From the NCBI GenBank assembly GCA_019118525.1, contig DWYV01000017.1:1-32270 (forward strand): a stretch of DNA of 32,270 nt, read 5' to 3'. This document shows positions 16,205 to 24,905 of this stretch, piece by piece; within the stretch, counting starts at the first letter, position 1, and each line of letters begins with the position of its first letter. The translations under genes were made by a program, and so were the position numbers. The notes beneath the pieces are model-generated. The model was given only the letters and a program-made list of their open reading frames with translations. It did no database searches and was not told the origin of the DNA. Source of the DNA: Candidatus Bariatricus faecipullorum (GTDB lineage: Bacteria; Bacillota; Clostridia; Lachnospirales; Lachnospiraceae).

Positions 16205-16222
16205 TTTAGGAGGAGAGAGAAG

Positions 16223-18643
16223 ATGAATACTTCATTATCATGGATTAAGGCCTATGTCCCGGATCTGGACGTGACGGCTCAGGAATATACAGACGCCATG
16301 ACCCTTTCCGGTACCAAGGTGGAAGGATACGAGGTGCTGGACGCGGACCTGGACAAGATTGTGATTGGCCAGATTGAAAAAATCGAGAAACACCCGGATG
16401 CGGACAAACTGATTGTCTGCCAGGTGAATATTGGCACGGAAACCATTCAGATTGTAACCGGAGCCCCAAATGTGAAAGAGGGCGACAAGGTGCCGGTGGT
16501 GCTGGACGGCGGCCGGGTGGCCGGAGGCCACGAGCCGGGACAGAGAGTAGCCGGAGGAATCCCGATTAAGAAAGGAAAACTCCGTGGCGTGGAGAGCGCC
16601 GGTATGATGTGCTCCATCGAGGAGCTGGGCTCCAGCAGGGAAATGTACCCGGAGGCGCCGGAAAACGGGATTTATATTTTCGGAGAAGACGCAGTGGTCG
16701 GTGAGAGTGCCGTGAAGGCGCTGGGACTGGATGACGCTGTGTTTGAATATGAAGTGACCTCCAACCGGGTGGACTGCTTCAGCGTTATCGGCATTGCCCG
16801 GGAGGCGGCGGCCACCTTCCATAAGGAATTTGTTCCCCCGGTAGTGAAAGAGACTGGAAACAGTGAAAACGCGGCGGACTACATTAAAGTCCGGGTGGAG
16901 AATACCAGCCTCTGCCCCCGGTACTGTGCCCGGGTGGTAAAAAATATCAAAATCGGTCCTTCGCCGAAATGGATGCAGAGAAGGCTGGCTTCCGTGGGAA
17001 TACGCCCCATCAATAATGTGGTGGATATTACCAACTATGTGATGGAAGAATACGGACAGCCCATGCACGCCTATGACCTGGATACCATTGCCGGACACCA
17101 GATTATTGTCCGGACAGCCCGGGAGGACGAGACTTTCGTCACCCTGGACGGCCAGGAGCGGAAGATGGACGAAAATGTGCTGATGATTTGCGATGCCGAA
17201 AAGGCTATCGGTATTGCCGGAATTATGGGCGGAGAGAACTCCATGATTACCGATGATGTGCATACCATGCTGTTTGAGGCGGCTAATTTTGACGGCACCA
17301 ATATCCGGAAATCCAGCAAGAGAGTAGGGCTGCGCACGGACGCTTCCGGTAAATTTGAAAAGGGACTGGACCCCAATAATGCGAAGGCTGCCATTGACCG
17401 GGCCTGCCAGCTGGTAGAAGAACTGGGAGCCGGAGAAGTGGTAGGCGGAATCGTGGACGTTTACCCGGAAAAACGGGAACCGGTTTCTGTTCCCTTTAAT
17501 GCGGACAGTATCAACGCGCTTCTGGGAACGGAGATTCCGGAAGCAGATATGCTGGGATATTTTGAGAAAATCGGACTGGGATATGACCCGGAAAAGAAAG
17601 AGGTGCTGGTGCCGACTTTCCGCCAGGACCTGCTCTGCCTTGCGGACCTGGCCGAGGAAGTGGCAAGATTCTACGGCTATGACAATATTCCCACCACCCT
17701 TCCCCGGGGAGAGGCCACAAACGGAAAGCTGTCCTTCAAGCTGAGAGTCGAGCAGGTGGCAAGAGAGACGGCGGAATTCTGCGGATTCAGCCAGGGCATG
17801 ACCTATTCGTTCGAAAGCCCGAAGGTATACGACCGGCTGCTTCTGGATGCAGACGACCCGGCAAGACAGGCCGTACAGATTCTGAATCCGCTGGGCGAGG
17901 ACTACAGCATTATGCGGACCCTGCCCTTAAACGGAATTCTCACCTCTCTGGCGACGAACTACAACCGGAGAAATAAAAATGTCCGGCTCTATGAACTGGC
18001 TACCATCTACCTGCCCAAGTCCCTGCCCCTTACCGAGCTTCCGGACGAACGAGTACAGTTTACGCTGGGCATGTACGGAGAAGGCGACTTCTTCAGCATG
18101 AAAGGCGTGGTAGAGGAATTCCTGGAGAAAGTGGGCATGAAGGGCAAAGAGACTTATAATCCGGCAGCAGGCAAGAACTTCCTTCATCCGGGACGTCAGG
18201 CCCTGATTCGCTATGAAGGAAAGGAAATCGGTTATCTGGGCGAGCTGCATCCACAGGTGGCGGACAACTATAATATCGGAGAGCGGGTATACGTGGCCGT
18301 GCTGGATATGCCGGTGATTGTGGAGATGACCACCTTTGACCGGAAATATGAGGGTATCGCCAAATATCCGGCAGTGACCCGGGATATCAGTATGGTGGTG
18401 CCGAAGCAGATTCTGGCCGGCCAGATTGAGGCGGAAATCAGAAAGAACGGCGGAGTTTACCTGGAGAGCTGCCAGCTCTTTGATATTTATGAGGGAGCCC
18501 AGATTAAGGAAGGATATAAGTCCCTGGCTTATTCCATTACCTTCCGTGCAAAAGACAAGACTCTTTCCGATGCTGAGGTAAATGAAGCTATGGACCAGGT
18601 GCTGAAAGCGCTGGAAACCATGGGAATCGAGCTTCGGAAATAG
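16223..18643 (+). CDS. pheT: Phenylalanine-tRNA ligase beta subunit
   Basis: 806 residues, full length for the long bacterial beta subunit. An N-terminal EMAP-like OB-fold tRNA-binding domain lies at about 40-155 (IGQIEKIEKHPDADKLIVCQVNIG). Next come the B3/B4 editing domain, which hydrolyses mis-charged Tyr-tRNA-Phe, the B5 domain (about 405-475), a catalytically inactive synthetase-like core, and the C-terminal anticodon-binding FDX-ACB domain (about 712-806, KYPAVTRDISMVVP). TAGGAGGAGA is just upstream of the ATG. sppA begins 15 bases after its stop. Confidence 0.98.
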   Translation: MNTSLSWIKAYVPDLDVTAQEYTDAMTLSGTKVEGYEVLDADLDKIVIGQIEKIEKHPDADKLIVCQVNIGTETIQIVTGAPNVKEGDKVPVVLDGGRVAGGHEPGQRVAGGIPIKKGKLRGVESAGMMCSIEELGSSREMYPEAPENGIYIFGEDAVVGESAVKALGLDDAVFEYEVTSNRVDCFSVIGIAREAAATFHKEFVPPVVKETGNSENAADYIKVRVENTSLCPRYCARVVKNIKIGPSPKWMQRRLASVGIRPINNVVDITNYVMEEYGQPMHAYDLDTIAGHQIIVRTAREDETFVTLDGQERKMDENVLMICDAEKAIGIAGIMGGENSMITDDVHTMLFEAANFDGTNIRKSSKRVGLRTDASGKFEKGLDPNNAKAAIDRACQLVEELGAGEVVGGIVDVYPEKREPVSVPFNADSINALLGTEIPEADMLGYFEKIGLGYDPEKKEVLVPTFRQDLLCLADLAEEVARFYGYDNIPTTLPRGEATNGKLSFKLRVEQVARETAEFCGFSQGMTYSFESPKVYDRLLLDADDPARQAVQILNPLGEDYSIMRTLPLNGILTSLATNYNRRNKNVRLYELATIYLPKSLPLTELPDERVQFTLGMYGEGDFFSMKGVVEEFLEKVGMKGKETYNPAAGKNFLHPGRQALIRYEGKEIGYLGELHPQVADNYNIGERVYVAVLDMPVIVEMTTFDRKYEGIAKYPAVTRDISMVVPKQILAGQIEAEIRKNGGVYLESCQLFDIYEGAQIKEGYKSLAYSITFRAKDKTLSDAEVNEAMDQVLKALETMGIELRK

Positions 18644-18658
18644 CAGAAAGGACAGCGG

Positions 18659-19636
18659 ATGAAGAAAAAGCAGATAATCGGCCTGGTTGTGGCGGCGGCA
18701 TTGTTTATTGTCACCGGCGCGGCCAGCGTGCTGACGAATACATTTTCTCAGAGAATTCTGGACAGTACTGTTTCGGAGACCCTTGCCGGCGGGCTGGAGT
18801 TTTCCCCGCCCGCCCAGGATTATCTGGCGGTCGTATCTGTAGAAGGAACCATCCAGGAACAGACTTCAGACAGTGTGTGGAGTACGGCGGGGGGCTATCT
18901 GCATACCTCCACCATGGAGTATCTGGACCGGCTGATGGAAGATGAGAACAACAAGGGGATTCTGCTTTACGTGGATTCTCCCGGCGGAACGGTGTATGAG
19001 TCGGAAGAGCTTTATGATAAGCTGATGGAGTACAAGACGGTGACCAACCGTCCCATCTGGTGCTATATGGCGCATTATGCCGCTTCCGGCGGATACATGG
19101 CGGCGCTGGCGGCAGATGAAATTTTTGCCAACCAGAACACGACCACCGGTTCCATCGGTGTGATTCTGTCCGGCTATGACCTGTCCGGGCTCTATGAAAA
19201 ACTGGGAATTCAGTATTTCAGCATCACCAGCGGGGAATATAAGGACAGCAGTCAGATGACCCAGGAGCAGATGGACATTTACCAGAGTCAGGTGGACGAG
19301 TGCTATCAGCGGTTCGTGCAGAAAGTGATGGATGGCCGGAACATGAGCGAGGAGGACGTCCGTGCCCTGGCGGACGGCCGGACCTATACGGCGCAGCAGG
19401 CAAAGGAGAACGGGCTGATTGATGAAATCAGCACCTGGGACGCAATGTACGGCTACATGCTTCAGGAGACCGACTCCATAACCATATACCAGCCCAGTCA
19501 GTCGGAGAATATTCTCGCCTCTCTTTTTTCCGAGGTGAAAAATCTGGTACCGAAATCGGAGGCGCAGATTCTAAAGGAGACGGCAGAGGAGATGGAAAGC
19601 GGGGTGCTGATGTACTATGCGGAAGGACTTCAGTAG
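18659..19636 (+). CDS. sppA: Signal peptide peptidase SppA-type membrane serine protease
   Basis: 325 residues. An N-terminal membrane anchor (about 5-27) is followed by an S49 protease domain outside the membrane, which degrades leftover signal peptides and other membrane-embedded peptides. The Ser/Lys dyad is S143 in HYAASGGYM and K195 in GEYKDSS; the 52-residue separation is the same as in the single-domain Bacillus enzyme (S147/K199). TGSIGVI and the IDEISTWDAMYGY end of the domain are also typical. GAAAGGA precedes the ATG. It lies in the pheST unit and overlaps the RDD gene by 20 bases. Confidence 0.92.
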   Translation: MKKKQIIGLVVAAALFIVTGAASVLTNTFSQRILDSTVSETLAGGLEFSPPAQDYLAVVSVEGTIQEQTSDSVWSTAGGYLHTSTMEYLDRLMEDENNKGILLYVDSPGGTVYESEELYDKLMEYKTVTNRPIWCYMAHYAASGGYMAALAADEIFANQNTTTGSIGVILSGYDLSGLYEKLGIQYFSITSGEYKDSSQMTQEQMDIYQSQVDECYQRFVQKVMDGRNMSEEDVRALADGRTYTAQQAKENGLIDEISTWDAMYGYMLQETDSITIYQPSQSENILASLFSEVKNLVPKSEAQILKETAEEMESGVLMYYAEGLQ

Positions 19637-20273
19637 GGAAGCGCCCTGCCCGGCAGGATTCTGGGTGCGGCTGGCGGCGTATCTGGTGGACAGCATTCTG
19701 GTGGGAGCCGGACTGCTCCTTGTGCGGCTGGTTCTCTCCGGACTGTTTTCCCTGATTGCGGACAGCCCCTTTGGCGGAAACGTGCTGTTTCAGTACACCT
19801 GGAAGGATATCATTCTCTATGTGCTGGGAGCAGGGTACTATGTGCTCTGTCTTTACTACACCGGAACGACGGTGGGAAAACGGCTTTTCAACCTGCGGGT
19901 GATTCACGAAGGCGGGAGCGGAGAGCTGACCTTTGTGGATGTGCTGTACCGGGAGACCGTGGGGAAATTTTTAAGCGGAATTTTCCTCTGCGCCGGGTAT
20001 CTTATGGCCGGACTGGGTCGGGAGAAGCGGGCGCTTCATGACATTCTCTGTGACACCAGAGTGGTGTATGAGAAGAAGATAAAGGTGACGCCGGTGACGG
20101 CCGGCGGGAATCCGGGGATGCCGCCTGCCGGACCGGGAACGTACCGGATGAATGCGGGTCCGGCAAATCCGGCGGGGCCCTTTTCCGGGCCGGGGCCTTA
20201 TCAGGCCTTTGGAACCGGCAGCCCGGAAACCAGGTCAGAGAGAGGAATGGAAACAGAGGTTAAAGAAGAATGA
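19617..20273 (+). CDS. RDD family membrane protein with Gly/Pro-rich tail
   Basis: 218 residues. The RDD domain (about 12-160) has R18 in [13 protein letters not shown]25 in the first helix, and ends with [19 protein letters not shown]; three hydrophobic helices are visible. RDD proteins are small membrane proteins of mostly unknown role, some proposed as ion/H+ antiporters. The last 55 residues are low-complexity, rich in Gly, Pro and Ala ([20 protein letters not shown]), likely disordered and cytoplasmic. The ATG lies inside the end of sppA, and the stop overlaps the queA ATG (ATGA), so translation is coupled on both sides. Confidence 0.85.
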   Translation: MRKDFSREAPCPAGFWVRLAAYLVDSILVGAGLLLVRLVLSGLFSLIADSPFGGNVLFQYTWKDIILYVLGAGYYVLCLYYTGTTVGKRLFNLRVIHEGGSGELTFVDVLYRETVGKFLSGIFLCAGYLMAGLGREKRALHDILCDTRVVYEKKIKVTPVTAGGNPGMPPAGPGTYRMNAGPANPAGPFSGPGPYQAFGTGSPETRSERGMETEVKEE

Positions 20274-21295
20274 AACGACAGGATTTTTATTTTGAACTGC
20301 CGGAGGAACTGATTGCCCAGGACCCCCTGGAAGACCGTTCCAGTTCCAGGCTTCTGGTGCTGGATAAGAAAACCGGGGCAGTCAGCCATCATGTGTTCCG
20401 GGAGATTACGCAGTATCTGCATCCCGGGGACTGTCTGGTGATAAACGACACAAAGGTGATTCCGGCCCGGCTCATTGGGGAAAAGGAAGGAACCGGGGCA
20501 AAGGTGGAAGTGCTTCTTCTGAAACGGAAGGAAAACGATGTGTGGGAGACGCTGGTAAAGCCGGGGCGCAAGATGAAGCCCGGCGCCAGGGTAAGCTTCG
20601 GGGACGGCCTTTTAAAAGGCCAGGTACTGGATGTGGTGGAAGAGGGAAACCGCCTGATACAGTTTTCCTACGAAGGTATTTTTGAAGAGATTCTGGACCA
20701 GCTGGGGCAGATGCCCCTTCCGCCTTATATCACCCATCAGCTGGAGGACAAGAACCGGTATCAGACCGTGTATGCAAAGCATTCCGGTTCTGCGGCGGCC
20801 CCTACGGCGGGACTGCATTTTACCCCGGAGCTTTTAAAAGAAATCCGGGAGAGCGGTGTGGAGATTGCTCATGTTACCCTTCATGTAGGACTTGGGACCT
20901 TCCGGCCCGTAAAAGTGGACGATATTCTGGACCATCACATGCACTCCGAGTTTTACCGGATAGAAGCATCCGAGGCAGAAAAGATAAACCGGGCGAAGGA
21001 AACCGGACATAAGGTTATCTGTGTGGGAACCACAAGCTGCCGGACCGTGGAGTCCGCGGCAGATGAGAACGGCCGTCTGCGGGAATGCAGCGGCTGGACC
21101 GATATCTTCATCTATCCCGGCTACCAGTTCAAAGTACTGGACAGCCTGATAACCAATTTCCATCTTCCCGAGTCCACCCTGATTATGCTGGTGTCCGCAC
21201 TGGCAGGCAGAGAACATGTGCTGGTGGCCTACGAAGAAGCTGTAAAAGAACGGTACCGCTTCTTCAGTTTCGGCGACGCCATGCTGATACAATAG
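20270..21295 (+). CDS. queA: S-adenosylmethionine:tRNA ribosyltransferase-isomerase QueA
   Basis: 341 residues, normal length. Transfers the ribosyl part of SAM to preQ1-modified tRNA to give epoxyqueuosine at the wobble position of GUN anticodons. Typical segments are [27 protein letters not shown] at the start, [46 protein letters not shown], and the C-terminal [18 protein letters not shown]. Other queuosine genes (tgt, queG/queH) are not in the window; tgt often follows queA but here a palindromic repeat follows instead. Last gene of the T-box unit. Confidence 0.97.
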   Translation: MKRQDFYFELPEELIAQDPLEDRSSSRLLVLDKKTGAVSHHVFREITQYLHPGDCLVINDTKVIPARLIGEKEGTGAKVEVLLLKRKENDVWETLVKPGRKMKPGARVSFGDGLLKGQVLDVVEEGNRLIQFSYEGIFEEILDQLGQMPLPPYITHQLEDKNRYQTVYAKHSGSAAAPTAGLHFTPELLKEIRESGVEIAHVTLHVGLGTFRPVKVDDILDHHMHSEFYRIEASEAEKINRAKETGHKVICVGTTSCRTVESAADENGRLRECSGWTDIFIYPGYQFKVLDSLITNFHLPESTLIMLVSALAGREHVLVAYEEAVKERYRFFSFGDAMLIQ

Positions 21296-21299
21296 CATT

Positions 21300-21333
21300 G
21301 GGGACGGGTACAGGCCAGCCTGTACCCGTCCCC
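21300..21333. repeat. REP-like palindrome, copy 2
   Basis: A perfect 15-bp stem (21300-21314 with 21319-21333) with a 4-base CCAG loop lies 4 bases after the queA stop. It shares the arm core GACGGGTAC with the element at 1-28. No T-run follows. It may still act as a transcription end or mRNA-protecting structure for queA. Confidence 0.8.
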
Positions 21334-21374
21334 GACTACAATTTGGAAACAATTCAGACGAAAACGAGATTCTG

Positions 21375-21403
21375 TTGACAGGAAAAAGCGGGCACCTTAT
21401 AAT
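21375..21403 (+). promoter_or_regulatory. Consensus sigma-A promoter for the DUF3842-lar genes
   Basis: TTGACA (21375-21380), 17-base spacer and TATAAT (21398-21403), a complete match to the sigma-A consensus. Predicted start about 21410, which makes the ATG at 21412 nearly leaderless and supports the TTG at 21433 as the true start. Confidence 0.92.
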
Positions 21404-21432
21404 GATACCGTATGGAAGAAAGGGGGACTACA

Positions 21433-21840
21433 TTGAAAGTTCTGATTATAGACGGACAGGGAGGCGGCCTTGGAAAACAGCTGGTGGCTGCGGTAAAATC
21501 CCGGTGTCCGGAAGTAGAAATACTGGCAGTGGGCACCAACAGCGTGGCCACAAACGCCATGCTCCGGGCAGGGGCAGACCAGGCCGCAACCGGGGAGAAC
21601 TCGGTGGTAGTGGCAGCCCGGAAAGCGGATGTGATTATCGGCCCGGTGGGAATCGTCATAGCAGATTCCATGATGGGAGAAATCACCCCCCGAATGGCCC
21701 TGGCGGTAGGACAGAGCCAGGCCCGCCGGATTCTGATTCCGGTAAATCTGTGCGACAATATCATTGTCGGCGTGACAGACTTGTCCATGACAAAAAATGT
21801 GACAAGTGCAGTGGAGACCCTGCGTGCCATGGAAGAATAA
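21433..21840 (+). CDS. DUF3842 family protein
   Basis: 135 residues, a small cytoplasmic protein of the DUF3842 family, widespread in Clostridia and without a known function. It opens with the nucleotide-binding-like strand-loop MKVLIIDGQGGGLGKQL and continues with ILAVGTNSVATNAMLRAGAD, then VIIGPVGIVIADSMMGEITPRMA, which suggest a Rossmann-like fold. The TTG start at 21433 is preferred: AGGGGG stands 7 bases upstream, the promoter leaves almost no leader for the ATG at 21412, and family members begin at this lysine-valine strand. Its stop is followed by the attenuator region leading into larE, so it probably shares a transcript with the lar genes. A role in nickel-pincer cofactor metabolism is possible but only from position. 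Confidence 0.88.
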   Translation: MKVLIIDGQGGGLGKQLVAAVKSRCPEVEILAVGTNSVATNAMLRAGADQAATGENSVVVAARKADVIIGPVGIVIADSMMGEITPRMALAVGQSQARRILIPVNLCDNIIVGVTDLSMTKNVTSAVETLRAMEE

Positions 21841-21841
21841 T

Positions 21842-21972
21842 TCCGGCAGGAAGCCGGAGGGAAGGCAGAAGCCTTCCGGAGCACGTGTAAAGGGGAAATC
21901 TGTCCGTCCGGCTTTTCAGGAAAGATACCAGGAAGGTATCTGCTTTCAGAAGAAGGCAGATACCTTTTTTTT
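21842..21972 (+). promoter_or_regulatory. Attenuator / candidate riboswitch upstream of larE
   Basis: Two upstream hairpins (TCCGGC/GCCGGA 21842-21858; GGAAGGC/GCCTTCC 21860-21877) and a single-stranded stretch lead to two mutually exclusive structures. AGATACC 21923-21929 can pair with GGTATCT 21935-21941. That same GGTATCT is the left arm of a 13-bp terminator (21935-21947 with 21952-21964, AGAA loop) ending in eight T (21965-21972). The larE ATG is 17 bases later. The switchable design suggests ligand- or protein-controlled readthrough. I recognise no known aptamer in it. Confidence 0.7.
21935..21972 (+). terminator. Intrinsic terminator in the larE leader
   Basis: A 13-bp stem with one G-T pair (21935-21947/21952-21964) and an AGAA loop is followed by an unbroken run of eight T. 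It would end the DUF3842 transcript unless the alternative pairing with 21923-21929 forms. Confidence 0.92.
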
Positions 21973-21988
21973 AGAAACGGAGAAAAAT

Positions 21989-22744
21989 ATGAATCTGAAC
22001 GAATTTTTTCAAAGCATTCCCCGGGCGGCCGCGGCCTTTTCCGGGGGAACCGATTCCGCCTTTTTACTGTGGGCGGCAAAACATTACGGCTGTGACATCC
22101 ATGCCTACTATGTGAAAACAGTTTTCCAGCCCGCATTCGAGCTGGAGGACGCAAAACGGCTGGCAAAAGAACTGGACGTACCCATGACCATCATAGAAAC
22201 GGATATCCTGGCAGTGGAAAAGGCCCGGGAAAACGGTCCGGACCGCTGCTACCACTGTAAAAAGGCGCTGTTTCTGGCCCTCCGGGAGCAGGCCGAAAGA
22301 GACGGATTCCCGGTACTTCTGGACGGCACCAATGCCTCGGATGACGCAAATGACAGGCCGGGAATGCAGGCCCTGCGTGAGCTGAATATCCGCTCTCCCC
22401 TGCAGGAGTGCGGTATCTCCAAGGAGGAAGTACGCCGGATGTCCCGGGAGGCCGGACTTTTTACCTGGAACAAACCGGCCTATGCCTGCCTGGCCACCCG
22501 GATTCCCACCGGAACGGCCATCCGCCGGTCGGACCTGGAGCGGACGGAGGCGGCGGAAAGCCGGCTGGCGGCGCTTGGATTTACAGATTTCCGGGTGCGG
22601 ATTTCAGGGGAAAACGCCCGGCTTCAGGTGACAGAGGACCAGACTGCACTGGTCCTGGAAAAACGGGCGGACATTCTGGAAGCCCTCAAACCGTATTTCA
22701 CCGGCGTGCTCCTGGATATGGAGCCGCGGCAGAAATCCAGGTAA
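21989..22744 (+). CDS. larE: Nickel-pincer cofactor sulfur transferase LarE, three-cysteine type
   Basis: 251 residues. PP-loop ATP pyrophosphatase that adenylylates and thiolates the two carboxylates of pyridinium-3,5-dicarboxylate mononucleotide. The PP-loop is SGGTDSAF (S18-S23). In the Lactobacillus enzyme one cysteine gives up its sulfur and is lost; that position corresponds to C167 in YACLATRIP here. This protein also has C87 and C90 in RCYHCK, the extra pair found in the Thermotoga-type LarE where three cysteines hold a [4Fe-4S] cluster and the enzyme can turn over with sulfide. The cluster type is therefore likely (inference from family knowledge). The ATG at 21989 follows the terminator T-run and an ACGGAG site; reading frame upstream of it is only leader. 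First of the larEBC genes. Confidence 0.93.
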   Translation: MNLNEFFQSIPRAAAAFSGGTDSAFLLWAAKHYGCDIHAYYVKTVFQPAFELEDAKRLAKELDVPMTIIETDILAVEKARENGPDRCYHCKKALFLALREQAERDGFPVLLDGTNASDDANDRPGMQALRELNIRSPLQECGISKEEVRRMSREAGLFTWNKPAYACLATRIPTGTAIRRSDLERTEAAESRLAALGFTDFRVRISGENARLQVTEDQTALVLEKRADILEALKPYFTGVLLDMEPRQKSR

Positions 22745-22762
22745 CAAAAAGGAGGAGACATT

Positions 22763-23530
22763 ATGGAAAATAAGCAGGAGATTCTGGAACTGCTTCATCA
22801 GGTGGCGGATGGGAAAACCTCCCCGGACGAAGCGTTTCTGCAGTTAAAGGAAGAACCCTTTGAAAATCTGGGCTATGCCAAGGTGGATTTCCACAGAAGC
22901 GTGCGCCAGGGAGCCCAGGAAGTGATTTACGGCGCAGGAAAAACAGCAGAACAGATAGAGGGAATCGTAAAGGCCATGGGAGAAAAGGGATGCCGGAACA
23001 TTCTGATTACCCGGCTGGACCGGGAAAAGAAGGAAGCCCTGGAAGGCGCTTTTCCCATGGAGTACCATGAGGCGCCCCGGCTTGCCATCGCCTTTCCGGG
23101 AGAGCGGAAAAGCCTGGGAAATATCGTAGTGGCAACCGGCGGAACCAGCGACATACCCATTGCCGAGGAGGCCGCACTGACTGCGGAGGTCATGGGAAAT
23201 AAAGTCACCCGCCTCTACGATGTGGGAGTGGCGGGACTGCACCGTCTCCTGTCCAATATGGACGTACTGATGAGCGCACGGTGTGTAGTGGCCGTGGCAG
23301 GCATGGAAGGCGCCCTGGCCTCTGTTGTGGGAGGCCTGGTGGACTGCCCGGTGGTGGCAGTTCCTACAAGCGTGGGCTACGGGGCCAGCTTCGGCGGACT
23401 GTCCGCTCTTTTGTCCATGCTGAATTCCTGTGCGTCCGGGTGCAGCGTGGTAAATATTGACAACGGATTCGGGGCCGGATACCTGGCCAGCCGAATCAAT
23501 CAAATGGAAGGTCTGGAGGAAAGAAAATGA
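22763..23530 (+). CDS. larB: LarB, pyridinium-3,5-biscarboxylate mononucleotide synthase
   Basis: 255 residues. Carboxylates and hydrolyses nicotinate adenine dinucleotide to give the biscarboxylated pyridinium nucleotide that LarE then thiolates. The C-terminal half is the PurE/AIR-carboxylase-like domain: [43 protein letters not shown], then [33 protein letters not shown] and the Gly-rich [10 protein letters not shown]-like end ([13 protein letters not shown]). The N-terminal part (about 1-100) with [22 protein letters not shown] is family-specific. AAAGGAGGAG precedes the ATG. The stop overlaps the larC ATG (ATGA). Confidence 0.96.
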   Translation: MENKQEILELLHQVADGKTSPDEAFLQLKEEPFENLGYAKVDFHRSVRQGAQEVIYGAGKTAEQIEGIVKAMGEKGCRNILITRLDREKKEALEGAFPMEYHEAPRLAIAFPGERKSLGNIVVATGGTSDIPIAEEAALTAEVMGNKVTRLYDVGVAGLHRLLSNMDVLMSARCVVAVAGMEGALASVVGGLVDCPVVAVPTSVGYGASFGGLSALLSMLNSCASGCSVVNIDNGFGAGYLASRINQMEGLEERK

Positions 23531-24801
23531 GAACACTTTATATAGAATGCAATATGGGAGCGGCGGGAGACATGCTGATGGCCGCCCTCTACGAACTGCT
23601 GGAGGATAAGCAGGGATTTCTGGATACCATGAACGGACTGGGACTTCCCGGCGTCCGGCTGGAGGCAAAAAACGTGTCCACCTGCGGAATCGCCGGAACT
23701 CACATGGCTGTGACAGTGCAGGGAGAAGAGGAGACAGAACCGGAGCGTGTTTCCGACGGTGACCACCATCATCCCCACGGGGAAGGACACCATCACGACT
23801 ACGGCCATTCCCACGGGGAAGGACACCATCATCACGACCACCATCACTACCATGCCACACCGGGCCACATCGCGGAGCTGATAGAAGGGCTTGCCCTGCC
23901 GGAAGAAGTAAAGACCCGGGCCCGTCAGGTGTATGACGCCATTGCCTGGGCCGAGGCAAAGGCTCACGGCTGTGAAGTGGGGGACGTACATTACCATGAG
24001 GTGGGAGCCCTGGATGCCGTGGCAGATGTGACGGGAGTATGCTATGCTCTGTACCTGCTGAAGCCGGAGCGGATTGTGGTCTCCCCGGTTCATGTGGGAA
24101 GCGGAACGGTACACTGTGCCCACGGGATTATGCCTGTACCGGCGCCGGCCACGGCGAACCTGCTGGAGGGCGTGCCGGTATACGGCGGCAGTATCCGGGG
24201 AGAACTGTGTACCCCCACCGGAGCCGCCCTTCTGGTAAATGCTGCTGACAGCTTCGCCCCCATGCCCATGATGCGCACGGAAAAAACCGGAACCGGAATC
24301 GGTACGAAAGAATTCGAACAGGCCAACTTTGTCCGGGTATTTCTGGGGGAAACGGAAGGAAACAGCGGAGAGATAACAGAACTGGTCTGCAACATTGACG
24401 ATATGACGCCGGAGGCTCTGGCTCATGCCTGCAGCCGTCTTCTGGAACTGGGAGCCCTGGATGTATACACCCAGCCCGGAACCATGAAAAAAGGCCGTCC
24501 CGGCCATGTGCTGACCGTACTGTGTCCGCCGGAAAAGGAGCAGGAGATGGCCGTGCACATTCTGCGGGAAACGACCACCATTGGCCTGCGGGTGCGCCGG
24601 TGCGGGAAATACTTCCTGACGCCCGGAGAAGAAGAAGTGTCAACCCGCTGGGGAAACATCCGGGTGAAGACGGCCAGCGGCTACGGTATTACCAGGCGGA
24701 AGCCGGAATATGACGACGCGGCCAGGCTGGCAGGAGAAAACCGGGTATCCTACCAGGAGGTGCTGGAAGAGGTCCTGGAGCAGGGAAAAAAGAACAGATA
24801 A
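23527..24801 (+). CDS. larC: LarC, nickel chelatase of the nickel-pincer cofactor, uninterrupted
   Basis: 424 residues. CTP-dependent cyclometallase that inserts nickel into the bisthiocarboxylated pyridinium nucleotide. It starts [22 protein letters not shown], and has [39 protein letters not shown] and the C-terminal [27 protein letters not shown] plus [17 protein letters not shown]. In Lactobacillus the gene is read as larC1/larC2 through a programmed frameshift; here it is one intact frame. A histidine-rich segment (about residues 79-109) probably binds nickel; it contains a 22-base direct repeat at the DNA level. Terminator 10 bases after the stop. Confidence 0.96.
   Translation: MRTLYIECNMGAAGDMLMAALYELLEDKQGFLDTMNGLGLPGVRLEAKNVSTCGIAGTHMAVTVQGEEETEPERVSDGDHHHPHGEGHHHDYGHSHGEGHHHHDHHHYHATPGHIAELIEGLALPEEVKTRARQVYDAIAWAEAKAHGCEVGDVHYHEVGALDAVADVTGVCYALYLLKPERIVVSPVHVGSGTVHCAHGIMPVPAPATANLLEGVPVYGGSIRGELCTPTGAALLVNAADSFAPMPMMRTEKTGTGIGTKEFEQANFVRVFLGETEGNSGEITELVCNIDDMTPEALAHACSRLLELGALDVYTQPGTMKKGRPGHVLTVLCPPEKEQEMAVHILRETTTIGLRVRRCGKYFLTPGEEEVSTRWGNIRVKTASGYGITRRKPEYDDAARLAGENRVSYQEVLEEVLEQGKKNR
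23774..23831 (+). repeat. 22-bp direct repeat in the His-rich part of larC
   Basis: The same 22 bases (starting CCCACGGGGAAGG) occur at 23774-23795 and 23810-23831, 36 bases apart, in frame. They encode HGEGHHH twice. An in-frame duplication of 12 codons explains the length of this histidine-rich loop and makes it prone to expand or shrink. Confidence 0.85.
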
Positions 24802-24810
24802 AACAAGGAG

Positions 24811-24838
24811 AAAGGCGGCCCCGGGCCGCCTTTCTTTT
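24811..24838 (+). terminator. Intrinsic terminator of the lar operon
   Basis: A perfect 10-bp stem (AAAGGCGGCC with GGCCGCCTTT, CCG loop) is followed by CTTTT. It ends the DUF3842-larEBC unit. Confidence 0.92.
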
Positions 24839-24854
24839 GCGGGGGAAGCCGGAC

Positions 24855-24882
24855 TTGACAAGAGGAGATTCCTGAGTATAGT
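24855..24882 (+). promoter_or_regulatory. Sigma-A promoter of the ABC exporter genes
   Basis: TTGACA at 24855-24860, 16-base spacer, TATAGT at 24877-24882. It lies directly after the lar terminator and 24 bases before the ATPase start codon. Confidence 0.8.
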
Positions 24883-24905
24883 GGAACGTAGAAGGAGGGA
24901 CGGTA

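Noticed and set aside
21842-21941. Cobalamin or NiCo riboswitch as the lar leader
   Set aside because: Some short words recall the cobalamin core, but the order and the conserved boxes are not present, and I cannot match the NiCo junction. Reported only as an unassigned attenuator.
22844-23959. 371-codon minus-strand frame across larB and larC
   Set aside because: Both sense genes are clearly conserved; the antisense translation is compositionally odd (His/Arg/Pro-rich) and lacks start signals.
23527-24801. Programmed frameshift in larC
   Set aside because: The gene is one uninterrupted frame with both N- and C-terminal family motifs.
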